A stretch of DNA of 29,793 nt from Bacillota bacterium (lineage in GTDB: Bacteria > Bacillota > Clostridia > Christensenellales > Aristaeellaceae): contig JAEZTD010000093.1 in NCBI GenBank assembly GCA_023443705.1, positions 1 to 29,793 of the forward strand, written 5' to 3'. Under the pieces are notes generated by a model. It was not told the origin of the DNA. It ran no database searches and saw only the letters and a program-made list of their open reading frames with translations. How positions within the stretch are numbered: position 1 is the stretch's first letter; each line of letters starts with the position of its first letter. The translations under genes were made by a program, and so were the position numbers. Positions 1-6,829 of this stretch are shown piece by piece.

Positions 1-44
1 GCCCCGCGGCATAATCTGTTAGTGCGTGAAGGGGGGTGAGGGCG

Positions 45-311
45 GTGAGGATCCCGTGGGAGCTCGTGGTGTCGTTCGCGCTGGGACTGGGACTTCTCTA
101 TGCGATCGGATGGCTCTTGCTGGTGCCAATGCGATTTCTCTGGCGTTTGATCGCGGGCGGCTTGATGGGAGCGCTCGCGCTGTGGCTGATCAACCAACTG
201 AGCGGCATCACGGGCATCTACGTCGCTATCAACCCCTTCACGGCCCTCCTTGTTGGGTTTCTGGGGCTGCCCGGGGCTGCGCTGGTGGTGGCGCTGCAGT
301 TCCTCCTGTAG
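45..311 (+). CDS. bofA: Pro-sigma-K processing inhibitor BofA
   Basis: BofA is an integral membrane protein of the mother cell. It holds the SpoIVFB protease inactive and so delays pro-sigma-K cleavage until the forespore checkpoint is met. The product is about 88 residues, the usual family length, and almost wholly hydrophobic: a first membrane segment after PWELVVSF and a C-terminal part with the family-like NPFTALLVGFLGLPG stretch, ending in hydrophobic residues. I prefer GTG at 45 because the purine run AAGGGGGG (29-36) then sits 8 nt upstream; GTG at 36 would directly abut that run. Spo genes follow immediately, which supports the assignment. The gene may start before a promoter that lies outside the window. 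Confidence 0.85.
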   Translation: MRIPWELVVSFALGLGLLYAIGWLLLVPMRFLWRLIAGGLMGALALWLINQLSGITGIYVAINPFTALLVGFLGLPGAALVVALQFLL

Positions 312-340
312 GCATTTAGGGAAGGGCCGGCGGCATATAT
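312..340 (+). promoter_or_regulatory. Possible sigma-E-type promoter before spoIIIAA
   Basis: The short AT-rich patch between bofA and spoIIIAA contains GCATTT near 312 and CATATATT at 333-340. The latter resembles the sigma-E -10 CATACAAT. The spacer of about 13 nt is slightly short for sigma-E. spoIIIA is a sigma-E operon in Bacillus and Clostridia, so a promoter here is expected, but the match is weak. Confidence 0.3.
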
Positions 341-359
341 TTCGCTGGAGGAGGACGAC

Positions 360-1214
360 GTGTTTGACGATTATCCGCTGATTCGGGACAGGCTGTCCGG
401 CGAAGGCGAGCTGACCGAGGTGCGCGTCAGGGTGGGGCAGAGCGTGGAGGTGCGCGGTGCGGCGGGCTCGAAGCTGATCGGCGCGGCGGTTTCCCGGCAG
501 GAGATGGACGAGCTGGTGCTGCAAATGACCGGCTACTCGATTTACGCCTGCGAGGAGCGCATTCGCCAGGGTTTTTTTACGCTCCCCGAAGGACACCGCG
601 TGGGGCTGACGGGGCAGTACGCCGCAGGGCCCGACGGCGTGACGGGGCTGACCGGCGCGCTTTCGATGTGCATCCGCGTGGCGCGGGCGATTTCGGGGGC
701 CGCGGACGAGCTGATGCCGCACCTTACGGCGGGGGACAGGCTGCACAGCGCGCTGATCCTGTCGCCGCCGGGCATGGGCAAGACCACGATGCTGCGTGAC
801 GCGGCCCGGCAACTTTCCAAGAAGGGCTGGCGCGTGGCGCTGGCGGACGAGCGGGGGGAACTGGCCGCACCCGCGCTGGACGGCCTGCCGACGATGGCGC
901 TGGGACCCCGCTGCGACGTGGCCACCGGTGCGGACAAGGCGCAGCTCATCGAGCGGCTGGTGCGCTCGATGGCCCCGGACGCGGTGGTGACCGACGAACT
1001 TGGCGGCGAGAACGACGCCCGGGCGGTGGTCGAGGCGGCTTGTGCGGGGGTGATGGTGCTGGCTTCCGCCCACGCGGCGGGCATTCACGCGGCGCGGCGC
1101 AAGCGCAGCCTCGCGCCGCTCATGGAGGGCGGGCTGTTCGAAGTCTTCGCGGTCCTGGGCGGTGCGCCCGGCCGCATCCTGGAGGTCATGGATGCGGGAG
1201 GTGGATGGGCTTGA
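360..1214 (+). CDS. spoIIIAA: Stage III sporulation protein AA, engulfment ATPase
   Basis: SpoIIIAA is a secretion-type AAA ATPase in the mother cell. It is thought to energise the SpoIIIA-SpoIIQ channel across the double membrane around the forespore. The 284-residue product has a Walker A motif PPGMGKTT (about 136-143), a Walker B-like segment ending DELGG (about 212-216) and a sensor-like ASAHA (235-239). The N-terminal GHRVGLTGQ signature typical of SpoIIIAA is also present. GTG at 360 is preceded by GGAGGAGG (347-354) with a 5 nt gap. Its TGA overlaps the ATG of spoIIIAB, as expected for translational coupling in this operon. Confidence 0.95.
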   Translation: MFDDYPLIRDRLSGEGELTEVRVRVGQSVEVRGAAGSKLIGAAVSRQEMDELVLQMTGYSIYACEERIRQGFFTLPEGHRVGLTGQYAAGPDGVTGLTGALSMCIRVARAISGAADELMPHLTAGDRLHSALILSPPGMGKTTMLRDAARQLSKKGWRVALADERGELAAPALDGLPTMALGPRCDVATGADKAQLIERLVRSMAPDAVVTDELGGENDARAVVEAACAGVMVLASAHAAGIHAARRKRSLAPLMEGGLFEVFAVLGGAPGRILEVMDAGGGWA

Positions 1215-1711
1215 TGCTGCGCTTCTTCGCGGCGGCGGCGCTGGCCACCGCCTGCGCGCTTGCAGGTCGGGCGGTGGCGGGGGTCTGCGTGCGCCGGGCG
1301 AGGACGCTGGCGGCGCTGATGGAGAGCGTCATGCGGCTTCGGGTGGACATGCTGGAGAAACTCCTGCCGCTCAAGGCGGCGCTCGGCGGCGGTCACGAGG
1401 CAATGCGTTTGGTGGCGGAGGAGATGGCCGGCGGCAGCGCGTCCCAGGGCTGGCAGCGGGCGCGGGGGGCACTTACCCAGCGGGGCGGCGCGCTGGACTG
1501 TCTGACCGCGCCGGATCTCGAGGCGCTGACGGCGCTGTTCGAAGGGCTGGGGGAGAGCGGCGCGGCGCAGCAGCGCATTCTTCTCTCCGGCGCGCTGGAA
1601 GGGCTGGAGGCGCTCCGGCGCGAGGCCGATAAAAAGGCCCGGGAGGAGAGCAAGCTCTACGCCACGCTGGGATTTCTCGCGGGGCTGTCGCTGGCGATAC
1701 TGCTTATGTAG
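1214..1711 (+). CDS. spoIIIAB: Stage III sporulation protein AB
   Basis: SpoIIIAB is a membrane protein of the mother-cell side of the SpoIIIA channel and is distantly related to the GspF/PilC platform of type II secretion. The product is about 165 residues, with an N-terminal hydrophobic segment, a soluble helical middle and a C-terminal membrane segment (LYATLGFLAGLSLAILLM). This is the normal SpoIIIAB plan. The start at 1214 overlaps the spoIIIAA stop (TGATG) and has GGGAGGTGG (1197-1203) about 10 nt upstream; ATG at 1205 lies almost on that ribosome binding site and is less likely. Confidence 0.9.
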   Translation: MLRFFAAAALATACALAGRAVAGVCVRRARTLAALMESVMRLRVDMLEKLLPLKAALGGGHEAMRLVAEEMAGGSASQGWQRARGALTQRGGALDCLTAPDLEALTALFEGLGESGAAQQRILLSGALEGLEALRREADKKAREESKLYATLGFLAGLSLAILLM

Positions 1712-1720
1712 GGAGGAGGG

Positions 1721-1924
1721 ATGCGCTTGAGCGTCGATCTGGTGTTCAAAATTGCCGCAATCGGCGTGCTGGTCTCGGTGCTGGCGCAGGTGCTCTCCCG
1801 GGCGGGGCGTGACGACATGGCAATGCTTACCACGCTGACGGGCCTTGTGATCGTGCTTTTGATGGTGGCGAACCTTGTCAGCGATTTCTTTCAGCAGGTC
1901 AAGACCATCTTTAATCTATACTGA
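1721..1924 (+). CDS. spoIIIAC: Stage III sporulation protein AC
   Basis: A 67-residue protein with two predicted membrane helices, which is exactly the usual size of SpoIIIAC. It ends with the family-like VSDFFQQVKTIFNLY. It belongs to the SpoIIIA export apparatus in the mother-cell membrane. The purine run GGGAGGAGGG (1711-1720) directly abuts ATG 1721, so the effective spacing is short. TTG at 1727 is a possible alternative start with better spacing. The gene sits between spoIIIAB and spoIIIAD with 9 and 17 nt gaps. Confidence 0.92.
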   Translation: MRLSVDLVFKIAAIGVLVSVLAQVLSRAGRDDMAMLTTLTGLVIVLLMVANLVSDFFQQVKTIFNLY

Positions 1925-1941
1925 CTCGCGCGGGAGGGCTT

Positions 1942-2328
1942 ATGGAGGTCGTGCGGCTGGTGCTCCTCTGCGTGGCGGCGGCGATGGTGGCGGCAATGCT
2001 CAAGGTCGACCGGCCTGAAATGGCGGCGGCAGTGGCGATGGCCGCAGGCGTCATGGCCTTTCTGATGGCGCTGGGGGACCTTAAAACTGTCGCGGACGCG
2101 GCGCGGGCGCTGGCCACGGGGGCGGGCGTGCCCGGGGATTCGACGGGGCTCATGCTGCGGGCGGCGGGCATCGCGCTGGTGGCGGAGTTCGGCGCGGAGA
2201 TCTCCCGGGATGCAGGCCAGAGCGCGCTGGCTGGGCGGATCGAACTGGGTGCGCGGGTGGCGCTTGCCGCGATGAGTGTGCCGCTTCTGACCGGCCTTGT
2301 GACGCGCCTTTCGGCGCTGATGCCGTGA
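1942..2328 (+). CDS. spoIIIAD: Stage III sporulation protein AD
   Basis: A 128-residue, Ala/Val/Leu-rich polytopic membrane protein matching SpoIIIAD in size, hydrophobicity and position. Family features seen are the EVVRLVLLCVAAA start, a central GDLKTVADAA segment and a C-terminal helix after GARVALAAMSVPLLTGL. It is a component of the SpoIIIA channel. GGGAGG upstream (about 1931-1936) gives a sound ribosome binding site. Its last four bases overlap the GTG of spoIIIAE. Confidence 0.92.
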   Translation: MEVVRLVLLCVAAAMVAAMLKVDRPEMAAAVAMAAGVMAFLMALGDLKTVADAARALATGAGVPGDSTGLMLRAAGIALVAEFGAEISRDAGQSALAGRIELGARVALAAMSVPLLTGLVTRLSALMP

Positions 2329-3413
2329 GGCGCTCGCTCGCCCTGGCGGCGCTTTTCATCGTGCTCCTTGCGCCGTCCGCTTTTTCGCAGTCGCTCGAGG
2401 ACGCGCTGAAGACGATCGACACCACGGCGCTTCAGACAATCGCGGACGAGGCGGGCTTCGACGTGGGCGCGACGCTGAAGGGCCTCGCAACCGGCGAGAT
2501 CCGGCTGGATGCGGGGGAGGCGTTTCGGGAAGCGGGCCGCATCGCCCGGGAAAAGCTCTCCGCCGCCGGGTCCTGGATCATAGCGCTCTGCCTTCCGTCG
2601 GTGGTGCTGGCGATCCTGAAGCGGCTGACCGGCGACGGACCCGCAGCCCGGGCGGCGGGCACCGTGTGCTACCTGGCGGCGGCGGCGGTCGCGGTGGGCA
2701 TCGCGTTCCGCTCGATCGACATCGCCCGGGGGGCGGTGCGGCTCACTGTGCGGCTGTGCGAAGTGCTGTTTCCGGCGCTGACGGCGCTGCTCGCGGCCAC
2801 CGGCAGGGCGGCCACCGCCGCGGCGTTTACCCCGGCATCTTCCATGATGGGTGGTTTGATGGGTTGGGCGATCGAACGGCTGATCCTGCCGCTTTCGGGC
2901 CTGTGCGCGGCGCTGATCGTGGCCGGAAACCTGACGGAGAGCATCAAGCTGGACGGCATGACCGCGCTGATCTCGAGCCTCGGCAAGTGGGCCATCGGGC
3001 TGTGCTCGACGGTTCTGATGGGCGTGCTCAGCGTGCAGGGGATTCTGGGCAGCGGCCAGGACGGCGCGTCGATCCGCACCGCGAAGTACGCGGTGGACAG
3101 TCTCGTGCCCATCATCGGCGGAGACGTGGGCGATGCATTGGAATTGGTGGGGGCCAACGCGTCGCTCATCAAAAGCGCCCTCGGCGCGACGGGGCTTCTG
3201 GCCCTCGCGGCGCTGACTGCCGGGCCGCTGATCGAGCTTGCGGGCACGATGTTCTTGATGCGCCTCGCCGCCGCGGTGGTGGAGCCCATTGAAACCGGGC
3301 GCGCCCAGCGGATGATCCGGCAGTTTTCCGAGGTGTTGGGGCTGATGGTGGCGTCCGTGGCCGCGATGGCGCTGATTACCGTGCTGGCGGCTGGCGCGAT
3401 GCTTAGGTTCTGA
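2325..3413 (+). CDS. spoIIIAE: Stage III sporulation protein AE
   Basis: SpoIIIAE is the large polytopic membrane subunit of the SpoIIIA complex. The 362-residue product starts with a signal peptide-like segment (charged MRRS, hydrophobic core, APSAFSQS), then a short extracytoplasmic part and multiple hydrophobic helices. This is the usual length and layout of the family. GTG 2325 overlaps the spoIIIAD stop as GTGA. The terminal A of the TGA stop (3413) is also the first base of the inverted-repeat element that follows, so the insertion may have helped form the present stop. Confidence 0.93.
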   Translation: MRRSLALAALFIVLLAPSAFSQSLEDALKTIDTTALQTIADEAGFDVGATLKGLATGEIRLDAGEAFREAGRIAREKLSAAGSWIIALCLPSVVLAILKRLTGDGPAARAAGTVCYLAAAAVAVGIAFRSIDIARGAVRLTVRLCEVLFPALTALLAATGRAATAAAFTPASSMMGGLMGWAIERLILPLSGLCAALIVAGNLTESIKLDGMTALISSLGKWAIGLCSTVLMGVLSVQGILGSGQDGASIRTAKYAVDSLVPIIGGDVGDALELVGANASLIKSALGATGLLALAALTAGPLIELAGTMFLMRLAAAVVEPIETGRAQRMIRQFSEVLGLMVASVAAMALITVLAAGAMLRF

Positions 3414-3572
3414 TACCAAGTCCAAACATAAATCACTCGTTGCGCCGGTTCTTTTCGCGCGGAGCTGTGTCACCTACCGCTCAAAATAGCGCTGCTATTC
3501 TTTGCTTCGGCTCCTTGCTCCGCATCGAAAATTCCTCGTCGCTTTGGGGTGATTAATGTTTTACTTTGGTAT
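3413..3572 (+). repeat. Non-coding MITE-like element with imperfect terminal inverted repeats
   Basis: About 160 bp sits between spoIIIAE and spoIIIAF. The left end ATACCAAGTCCAAACATAAA (3413-3432, continuing TCAC) and the right end, which reads ATACCAAAGTAAAACATTAA on the minus strand (3572-3553, continuing TCAC), match at most of 24 positions. Inside is a hairpin AATAGC-GCT-GCTATT near 3485-3499. There is no open reading frame of note. The A+T content of the ends contrasts with the very GC-rich operon around it. I infer a dispersed, transposase-less element; copies elsewhere cannot be checked here. Strand is arbitrary. Confidence 0.6.
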
Positions 3573-3588
3573 GAGGGGAGGGGCGCGT

Positions 3589-3765
3589 TTGGAGCACCTG
3601 ACGGGCGCGTGTCTGAGGCTGATCGCGCTGGCCGCGCTGGTGGCGCTTCTCGAGCCCGCCGCCGGCGGGCCGTCGCTCCCCGGCCTTAAGCTGATCGCGG
3701 GGCTGCTCGTCAGCGCGTCGGTGCTGGATTTTTTTCTGGCGCTCCTCGGCGCGCTGCCAATATAA
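3589..3765 (+). CDS. spoIIIAF: Short SpoIIIAF-like sporulation protein
   Basis: The position between spoIIIAE and spoIIIAG and two adjacent membrane helices identify this as SpoIIIAF. The product is only about 58 residues (TTG 3589 start), against roughly 200 in Bacillus, so the soluble C-terminal domain is absent. GGGGAGGGG (3575-3583) lies 5 nt before TTG 3589. ATGs at 3556 and 3571 are in frame but lie inside or on the edge of the inverted-repeat element, so they are probably not the native start. The helices are roughly LRLIALAALVALLEP and LIAGLLVSASVLDFFLALL. The frame is clean, so this could be a naturally short form rather than a decayed gene. Confidence 0.7.
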   Translation: MEHLTGACLRLIALAALVALLEPAAGGPSLPGLKLIAGLLVSASVLDFFLALLGALPI

Positions 3766-3774
3766 GGAGGCGGC

Positions 3775-4152
3775 ATGGGCAACCTATGGACGGCGCTGAA
3801 GGGCGCGAAGCGGATGGGGTGGATCGCGGTGGTGGCTGTCGCGGCGGCGATTCTCATCATTCTGGCGGGACAGGCGGAGCCTGCCGGTGATCGGACCGCC
3901 CTTGAGGCCAGGATGGAGGCGGTGCTCTCCGCCATCCGGGGCGCGGGCCGCGTGCGCGTGCTGGTGTCTGAGGACGAATCGGCCCAGGCGTTCGCCTCGG
4001 CGGATGCCCCAAAGGCCGCGCGGGGGGTGGTGATCGTGGCGGACGGCGCGGACGATCTCCGGGTGGCGCTGGAACTTTCCGCCGCGGCGCAGGCGCTGCT
4101 CGGCGTCGAGGCGGACAAAATACAGGTATTAAAAATGGAGGACAAACCATGA
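3775..4152 (+). CDS. spoIIIAG: Stage III sporulation protein AG
   Basis: SpoIIIAG forms a large ring in the intermembrane space as part of the mother cell-forespore channel. The product has one N-terminal membrane helix (about residues 15-32) and then a ring-building-motif-like soluble domain with LEARMEAVLSAIRGAGRVRV and a conserved RGVVIVADGADD segment, ending LLGVEADKIQVLKM. At 125 residues it is shorter than Bacillus SpoIIIAG, mainly through loss of linker sequence. AAGGAGG (3764-3770) precedes ATG 3775. The stop overlaps the spoIIIAH start by 4 nt. Confidence 0.9.
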   Translation: MGNLWTALKGAKRMGWIAVVAVAAAILIILAGQAEPAGDRTALEARMEAVLSAIRGAGRVRVLVSEDESAQAFASADAPKAARGVVIVADGADDLRVALELSAAAQALLGVEADKIQVLKMEDKP

Positions 4153-4673
4153 ACTGGACGAAGGACCTCCGGCGCGCGTTGGGCGCGCTGGGCGCGCGGG
4201 ATCCGCGTGCGCTCATCATCCTGTGGGCGTCGCTGCTCCTGGCGCTCATCTCAGCGTACATGCTGGTGTCCTCGAAGGTGGAGGAGCGGGGCGAGGTGCG
4301 GATGGCTTCCCGCGTGTACGAGCCGGTCGATTCCATCGCCCGGTTCCGGGACGAGCGGCAGCGGGTGCGGGAGGCGGCGTTCAAGGAGATCGACGCGCTC
4401 ATGAGCGACGCTTCCGCCGGGAAAGACATCAAGGACAGGGCGCGGGAGCGGGCGCTGAAGCTCAGCGAGTGGATGGAACAGGAGGTCACCGTCGAGGGCG
4501 TTTTGCGTGCGCAGGGGTATGAGGACCCGCTCGTCACCGTCCACGCCGACTCGGTCAACGTGCTGGTTCGGACAAGTTCGCTCACCCAGTCCGACGCGTC
4601 GAAGATCCTGTCCCTCGCCGCCCGGGAAACCGGCCAGACCGGCGGCAACATCAAGGTGATTCCGGTGCCATAA
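4149..4673 (+). CDS. spoIIIAH: Stage III sporulation protein AH
   Basis: SpoIIIAH pairs with forespore SpoIIQ to zip the engulfing membranes and form the channel. The 174-residue product has one N-terminal membrane helix (about residues 20-38, ALIILWASLLLALISAYMLV), a charged helical linker rich in Arg and Glu, and a C-terminal YscJ/FliF-like domain containing VEGVLRAQGYEDPLVTVHAD. It ends the spoIIIA operon. The ATGA overlap with spoIIIAG suggests coupled translation. It is somewhat shorter than Bacillus SpoIIIAH but complete in layout. Confidence 0.92.
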   Translation: MNWTKDLRRALGALGARDPRALIILWASLLLALISAYMLVSSKVEERGEVRMASRVYEPVDSIARFRDERQRVREAAFKEIDALMSDASAGKDIKDRARERALKLSEWMEQEVTVEGVLRAQGYEDPLVTVHADSVNVLVRTSSLTQSDASKILSLAARETGQTGGNIKVIPVP

Positions 4674-4732
4674 GCCGCGCCGCGGAACAATGCGCCGGCA
4701 TTTTGGCCGCGCGATTAAATCTTCCACAGCGT

Positions 4733-4761
4733 TTGCTAAGATCGCGGAAATCTGTTATAAT
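4733..4761 (+). promoter_or_regulatory. Sigma-A promoter for asp23-amaP-DUF2273
   Basis: TTGCTA (4733-4738), a 17 bp spacer and TATAAT (4756-4761) with an extended TGT just before the -10. The local AT-richness stands out from the GC-rich surroundings. The transcript would start about 25 nt before the asp23 ribosome binding site. Confidence 0.8.
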
Positions 4762-4794
4762 AAGGGCACACCCAAAGGAGGTGCCTCTTTAGTC

Positions 4795-5304
4795 ATGAGC
4801 GAAAATCTGCCAACCAATGTGCAGTTGGAATCCGGCGAACATGGGTCGGTCAGCTTTGCCACCGACGTCATCGCCACCATTGCGGGCCTCGCGGCCACGG
4901 AGGTCGAGGGCGTCGCCTCGATGGGCGGCGGTTCCTCTGGCCTTGCGGACATTCTGACGCGCCGCACCCAGTCCACGAAGAGCCTGACAAAGGGCGTCAA
5001 AGTGGAAGTGGCGGAGGGGACCGTCTCCGTCGCGATCACCATCGTGGTCGAGTTTGGTTCCCCCATCCCGGAGGTCGCTTCGGGCATTCAGGAGAACGTC
5101 AAGAAGGCCATCGAAACCATGAGCGGCCTTACCGTCAAATCCATCGACGTGCATGTGCAGGGCATGAGCTTTGAGCGCGAGCACCGCGCCGCCGCCGAGA
5201 TCGAGATGCAGCAGCACGCGCTGCTCGGGGATCAGGAGCGTCCGCCGGTTGACGAGGAGCCCGGCGAAGCGTCCGCGGAAGATGCGTCTGCCCGAACCGA
5301 GTAG
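4795..5304 (+). CDS. Asp23/Gls24 family envelope stress protein
   Basis: Asp23/Gls24 (DUF322) proteins sit under the membrane and are anchored by AmaP in Firmicutes. They are linked to cell-envelope homeostasis. The 169-residue product carries the Asp23 core: GSVSFATDVIATIAGLAATEVEGVASM in two parts, then VSVAITIVVEFGSPIPEVA and NVKKAIETMSGLTVKSIDVHV. The C-terminus is Glu/Ala-rich and probably disordered. ATG 4795 gives the canonical N-terminus MSENLPTN, with AAAGGAGGTG (about 4774-4782) upstream at a rather long 12 nt spacing. The gene has its own promoter just upstream and is followed 16 nt later by amaP. Confidence 0.9.
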   Translation: MSENLPTNVQLESGEHGSVSFATDVIATIAGLAATEVEGVASMGGGSSGLADILTRRTQSTKSLTKGVKVEVAEGTVSVAITIVVEFGSPIPEVASGIQENVKKAIETMSGLTVKSIDVHVQGMSFEREHRAAAEIEMQQHALLGDQERPPVDEEPGEASAEDASARTE

Positions 5305-5320
5305 CGAAGGGAGAATGGCC

Positions 5321-6112
5321 ATGAAGGTGAACTTCTTTGAGCGCCTGTTGCTGGCTGTGACCGGCGTGCTGGGCGTGTTCTTTGCGATGGCGCTGGGCGC
5401 TGTGGCCTACTTCGGAGACAGGCTGGGGCTGTCGCTGGGCGACTGGCGGCTCACCCTCAAGTCCGGCTTGTGGCCCATGGTAGTGATTGGTGTGATTGCG
5501 CTGACGGTGCTCGTCTGGGGCCTCAAGCTGATGGCGCTGGCCTTCAAACGCGAGCCCAGGCAGGATCGGGCCAGCGTCTCGGTGCAGCACACCGAAAACG
5601 GCTCGGTTCGCATCTCCGTGGCCGCGATGGATACGCTTGTCAAGCAGGCCATTGCCCATGACGAGGGCGTTGTGGACATCAAGACCGCCATCATCAACCA
5701 CGAGGATTCGATCTCCGTCTCCATCGATATGACGCTGGCCTCCGACGTGCACATTCCCAACGTCACCATGATGATGCAGCGCACCATCAAGAATTTCATC
5801 GAGGAGTTTTCCGGCATTGCGGTGCGCGAGGTGACCATCATGGTCTCCAAGATCATCGAAATCACGCCGCAGCCGCCGCTCAAACTCGAAACGTCCCAGC
5901 CCGCCAAAGCGCTTGAGGAAGTCCCCAAGCTGACGCTGGAGCCGGAGACAGCCTTCGAGTCTGAAACCGAACCCGAGCCTGAATCGGCGTATGCGGAAGA
6001 ACCGGAGCCCGAACCGGAGCCGGAGAACGAAGCGCCCGCGGATATCCCGGATGCCCCACTGGAAGAGGGCGTCGAGGAGCAGGACATCGTGAATGAAAAA
6101 GACGTCTGGTAA
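5321..6112 (+). CDS. amaP: Alkaline shock response membrane anchor protein AmaP
   Basis: AmaP anchors Asp23 to the membrane. The 263-residue product has two N-terminal membrane helices (about residues 8-31 and 50-72) joined by a short loop. An Asp23-like soluble domain (about 78-175) follows, and then a strongly acidic Pro/Glu tail with repeated EPEPE that is probably disordered. ATG 5321 is chosen because AAGGGAG (5307-5313) lies 7 nt upstream; ATG 5315 is only 1 nt from it. The order asp23, amaP, DUF2273 is the standard Firmicutes arrangement. The length of the acidic tail is variable in the family. Confidence 0.87.
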   Translation: MKVNFFERLLLAVTGVLGVFFAMALGAVAYFGDRLGLSLGDWRLTLKSGLWPMVVIGVIALTVLVWGLKLMALAFKREPRQDRASVSVQHTENGSVRISVAAMDTLVKQAIAHDEGVVDIKTAIINHEDSISVSIDMTLASDVHIPNVTMMMQRTIKNFIEEFSGIAVREVTIMVSKIIEITPQPPLKLETSQPAKALEEVPKLTLEPETAFESETEPEPESAYAEEPEPEPEPENEAPADIPDAPLEEGVEEQDIVNEKDVW

Positions 6113-6128
6113 TACGGGAGGGTAAGGG

Positions 6129-6326
6129 ATGAACAAGGAGACGATCAAGGGCCTGCTGGGCGGTGTCGGCGGACTGATCACCGCCATACTCATCCTGACC
6201 ATCGGCTTTTGGAAGGCGCTGCTCATTGTAGGTCTGGCTGCCCTCGGCTGGTGGATTTCCGGCGCGCGCCAGTTCCCGCAGGGCTTTTACGATTTTCTGG
6301 CGCGCATCAAATTCCCCTGGGACTGA
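6129..6326 (+). CDS. DUF2273 small membrane protein
   Basis: A 65-residue protein with two hydrophobic segments, GGLITAILILTIGFWKALLIVG and a following GLAALGWWISG, then a short basic/aromatic tail. This is the DUF2273 pattern, a small membrane protein routinely encoded beside Asp23 and AmaP. Its role is unknown; membership in the envelope-stress module is inferred from its position. GGGAGGGTAAGGG lies just upstream of ATG 6129, and a terminator follows 43 nt after the stop. Confidence 0.85.
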   Translation: MNKETIKGLLGGVGGLITAILILTIGFWKALLIVGLAALGWWISGARQFPQGFYDFLARIKFPWD

Positions 6327-6368
6327 GCCCGGCCTGAAACTGGCCCGGCCTTCCGGGGCGTCGTGCCA

Positions 6369-6396
6369 AACGCCGCGATTATTCGTGGCGTTTTTT
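6369..6396 (+). terminator. Intrinsic terminator after the asp23 cluster
   Basis: AACGCC-G-CG, loop ATTATT, CG-T-GGCGTT, then a T run (TTTTTT, 6391-6396). The stem has one mismatch. It separates the Asp23 cluster from nusB, whose ribosome binding site begins about 20 nt later. Confidence 0.85.
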
Positions 6397-6430
6397 CCGG
6401 TCGTGTCCATAGACAAAAGGAGTGCGAAAG

Positions 6431-6829
6431 ATGAACAGAACCCAAGCCCGCGCCGCCGCGATGAAGCTGGTCTACGAATGGGAGCTTGGCGGAGACGGCG
6501 GAGAGGACACCTGCCGCGAGCTTCTTGAAATCAAGCCCGGCGAGGATGAAGCCGAATACATGCAGGCGCTGTTTGAGGGCGTCCGCGACCACCTGAACGC
6601 GATCGACGAAAAGATCGAGCGCTTCGCCCACGGCTGGAAGCTGGACAGGCTTTCCAGGGTGGATCTGGCGATCCTGCGGGTGGCGTGCCATGAACTGAAC
6701 GAGGCGAAGGAGCCCGCCGGCGCCGTGATCCAGGAGGCCGTGCAGCTCTCTGAAAAGTATTCGACGGACAAGGCCGGCGCCTTTGTCAACGGCGTGCTGG
6801 GCGCGATGGCCCGCGCCGAAGAGGCGTAA
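6431..6829 (+). CDS. nusB: Transcription antitermination factor NusB
   Basis: NusB binds boxA RNA with S10 (NusE) and supports antitermination of rRNA operons. The 132-residue all-helical product has the family hallmarks: an N-terminal RTQARAAAMKLVYEWE, the central LDRLSRVDLAILRVACHEL and the C-terminal AVQLSEKYSTDKAGAFVNGVLG. ATG 6431 is preferred, with AAAAGGAG (6415-6422) 8 nt upstream, over GTG 6422, which overlaps that site. Its TAA overlaps the next ATG (TAATG), so the downstream gene is probably coupled. Confidence 0.95.
   Translation: MNRTQARAAAMKLVYEWELGGDGGEDTCRELLEIKPGEDEAEYMQALFEGVRDHLNAIDEKIERFAHGWKLDRLSRVDLAILRVACHELNEAKEPAGAVIQEAVQLSEKYSTDKAGAFVNGVLGAMARAEEA

Noticed and set aside
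1911..3473. 520-codon open frame on the minus strand across spoIIIAD-AE
   Set aside because: It is antisense to clear sporulation genes; the product is Arg/His/Gln-rich low-complexity of the kind produced by the complement of GC-rich codons.
4692..4707. AATGC-GCCG-GCATTTT after spoIIIAH as a terminator
   Set aside because: The stem is only 5 bp with a weak T run; it is not enough to call.
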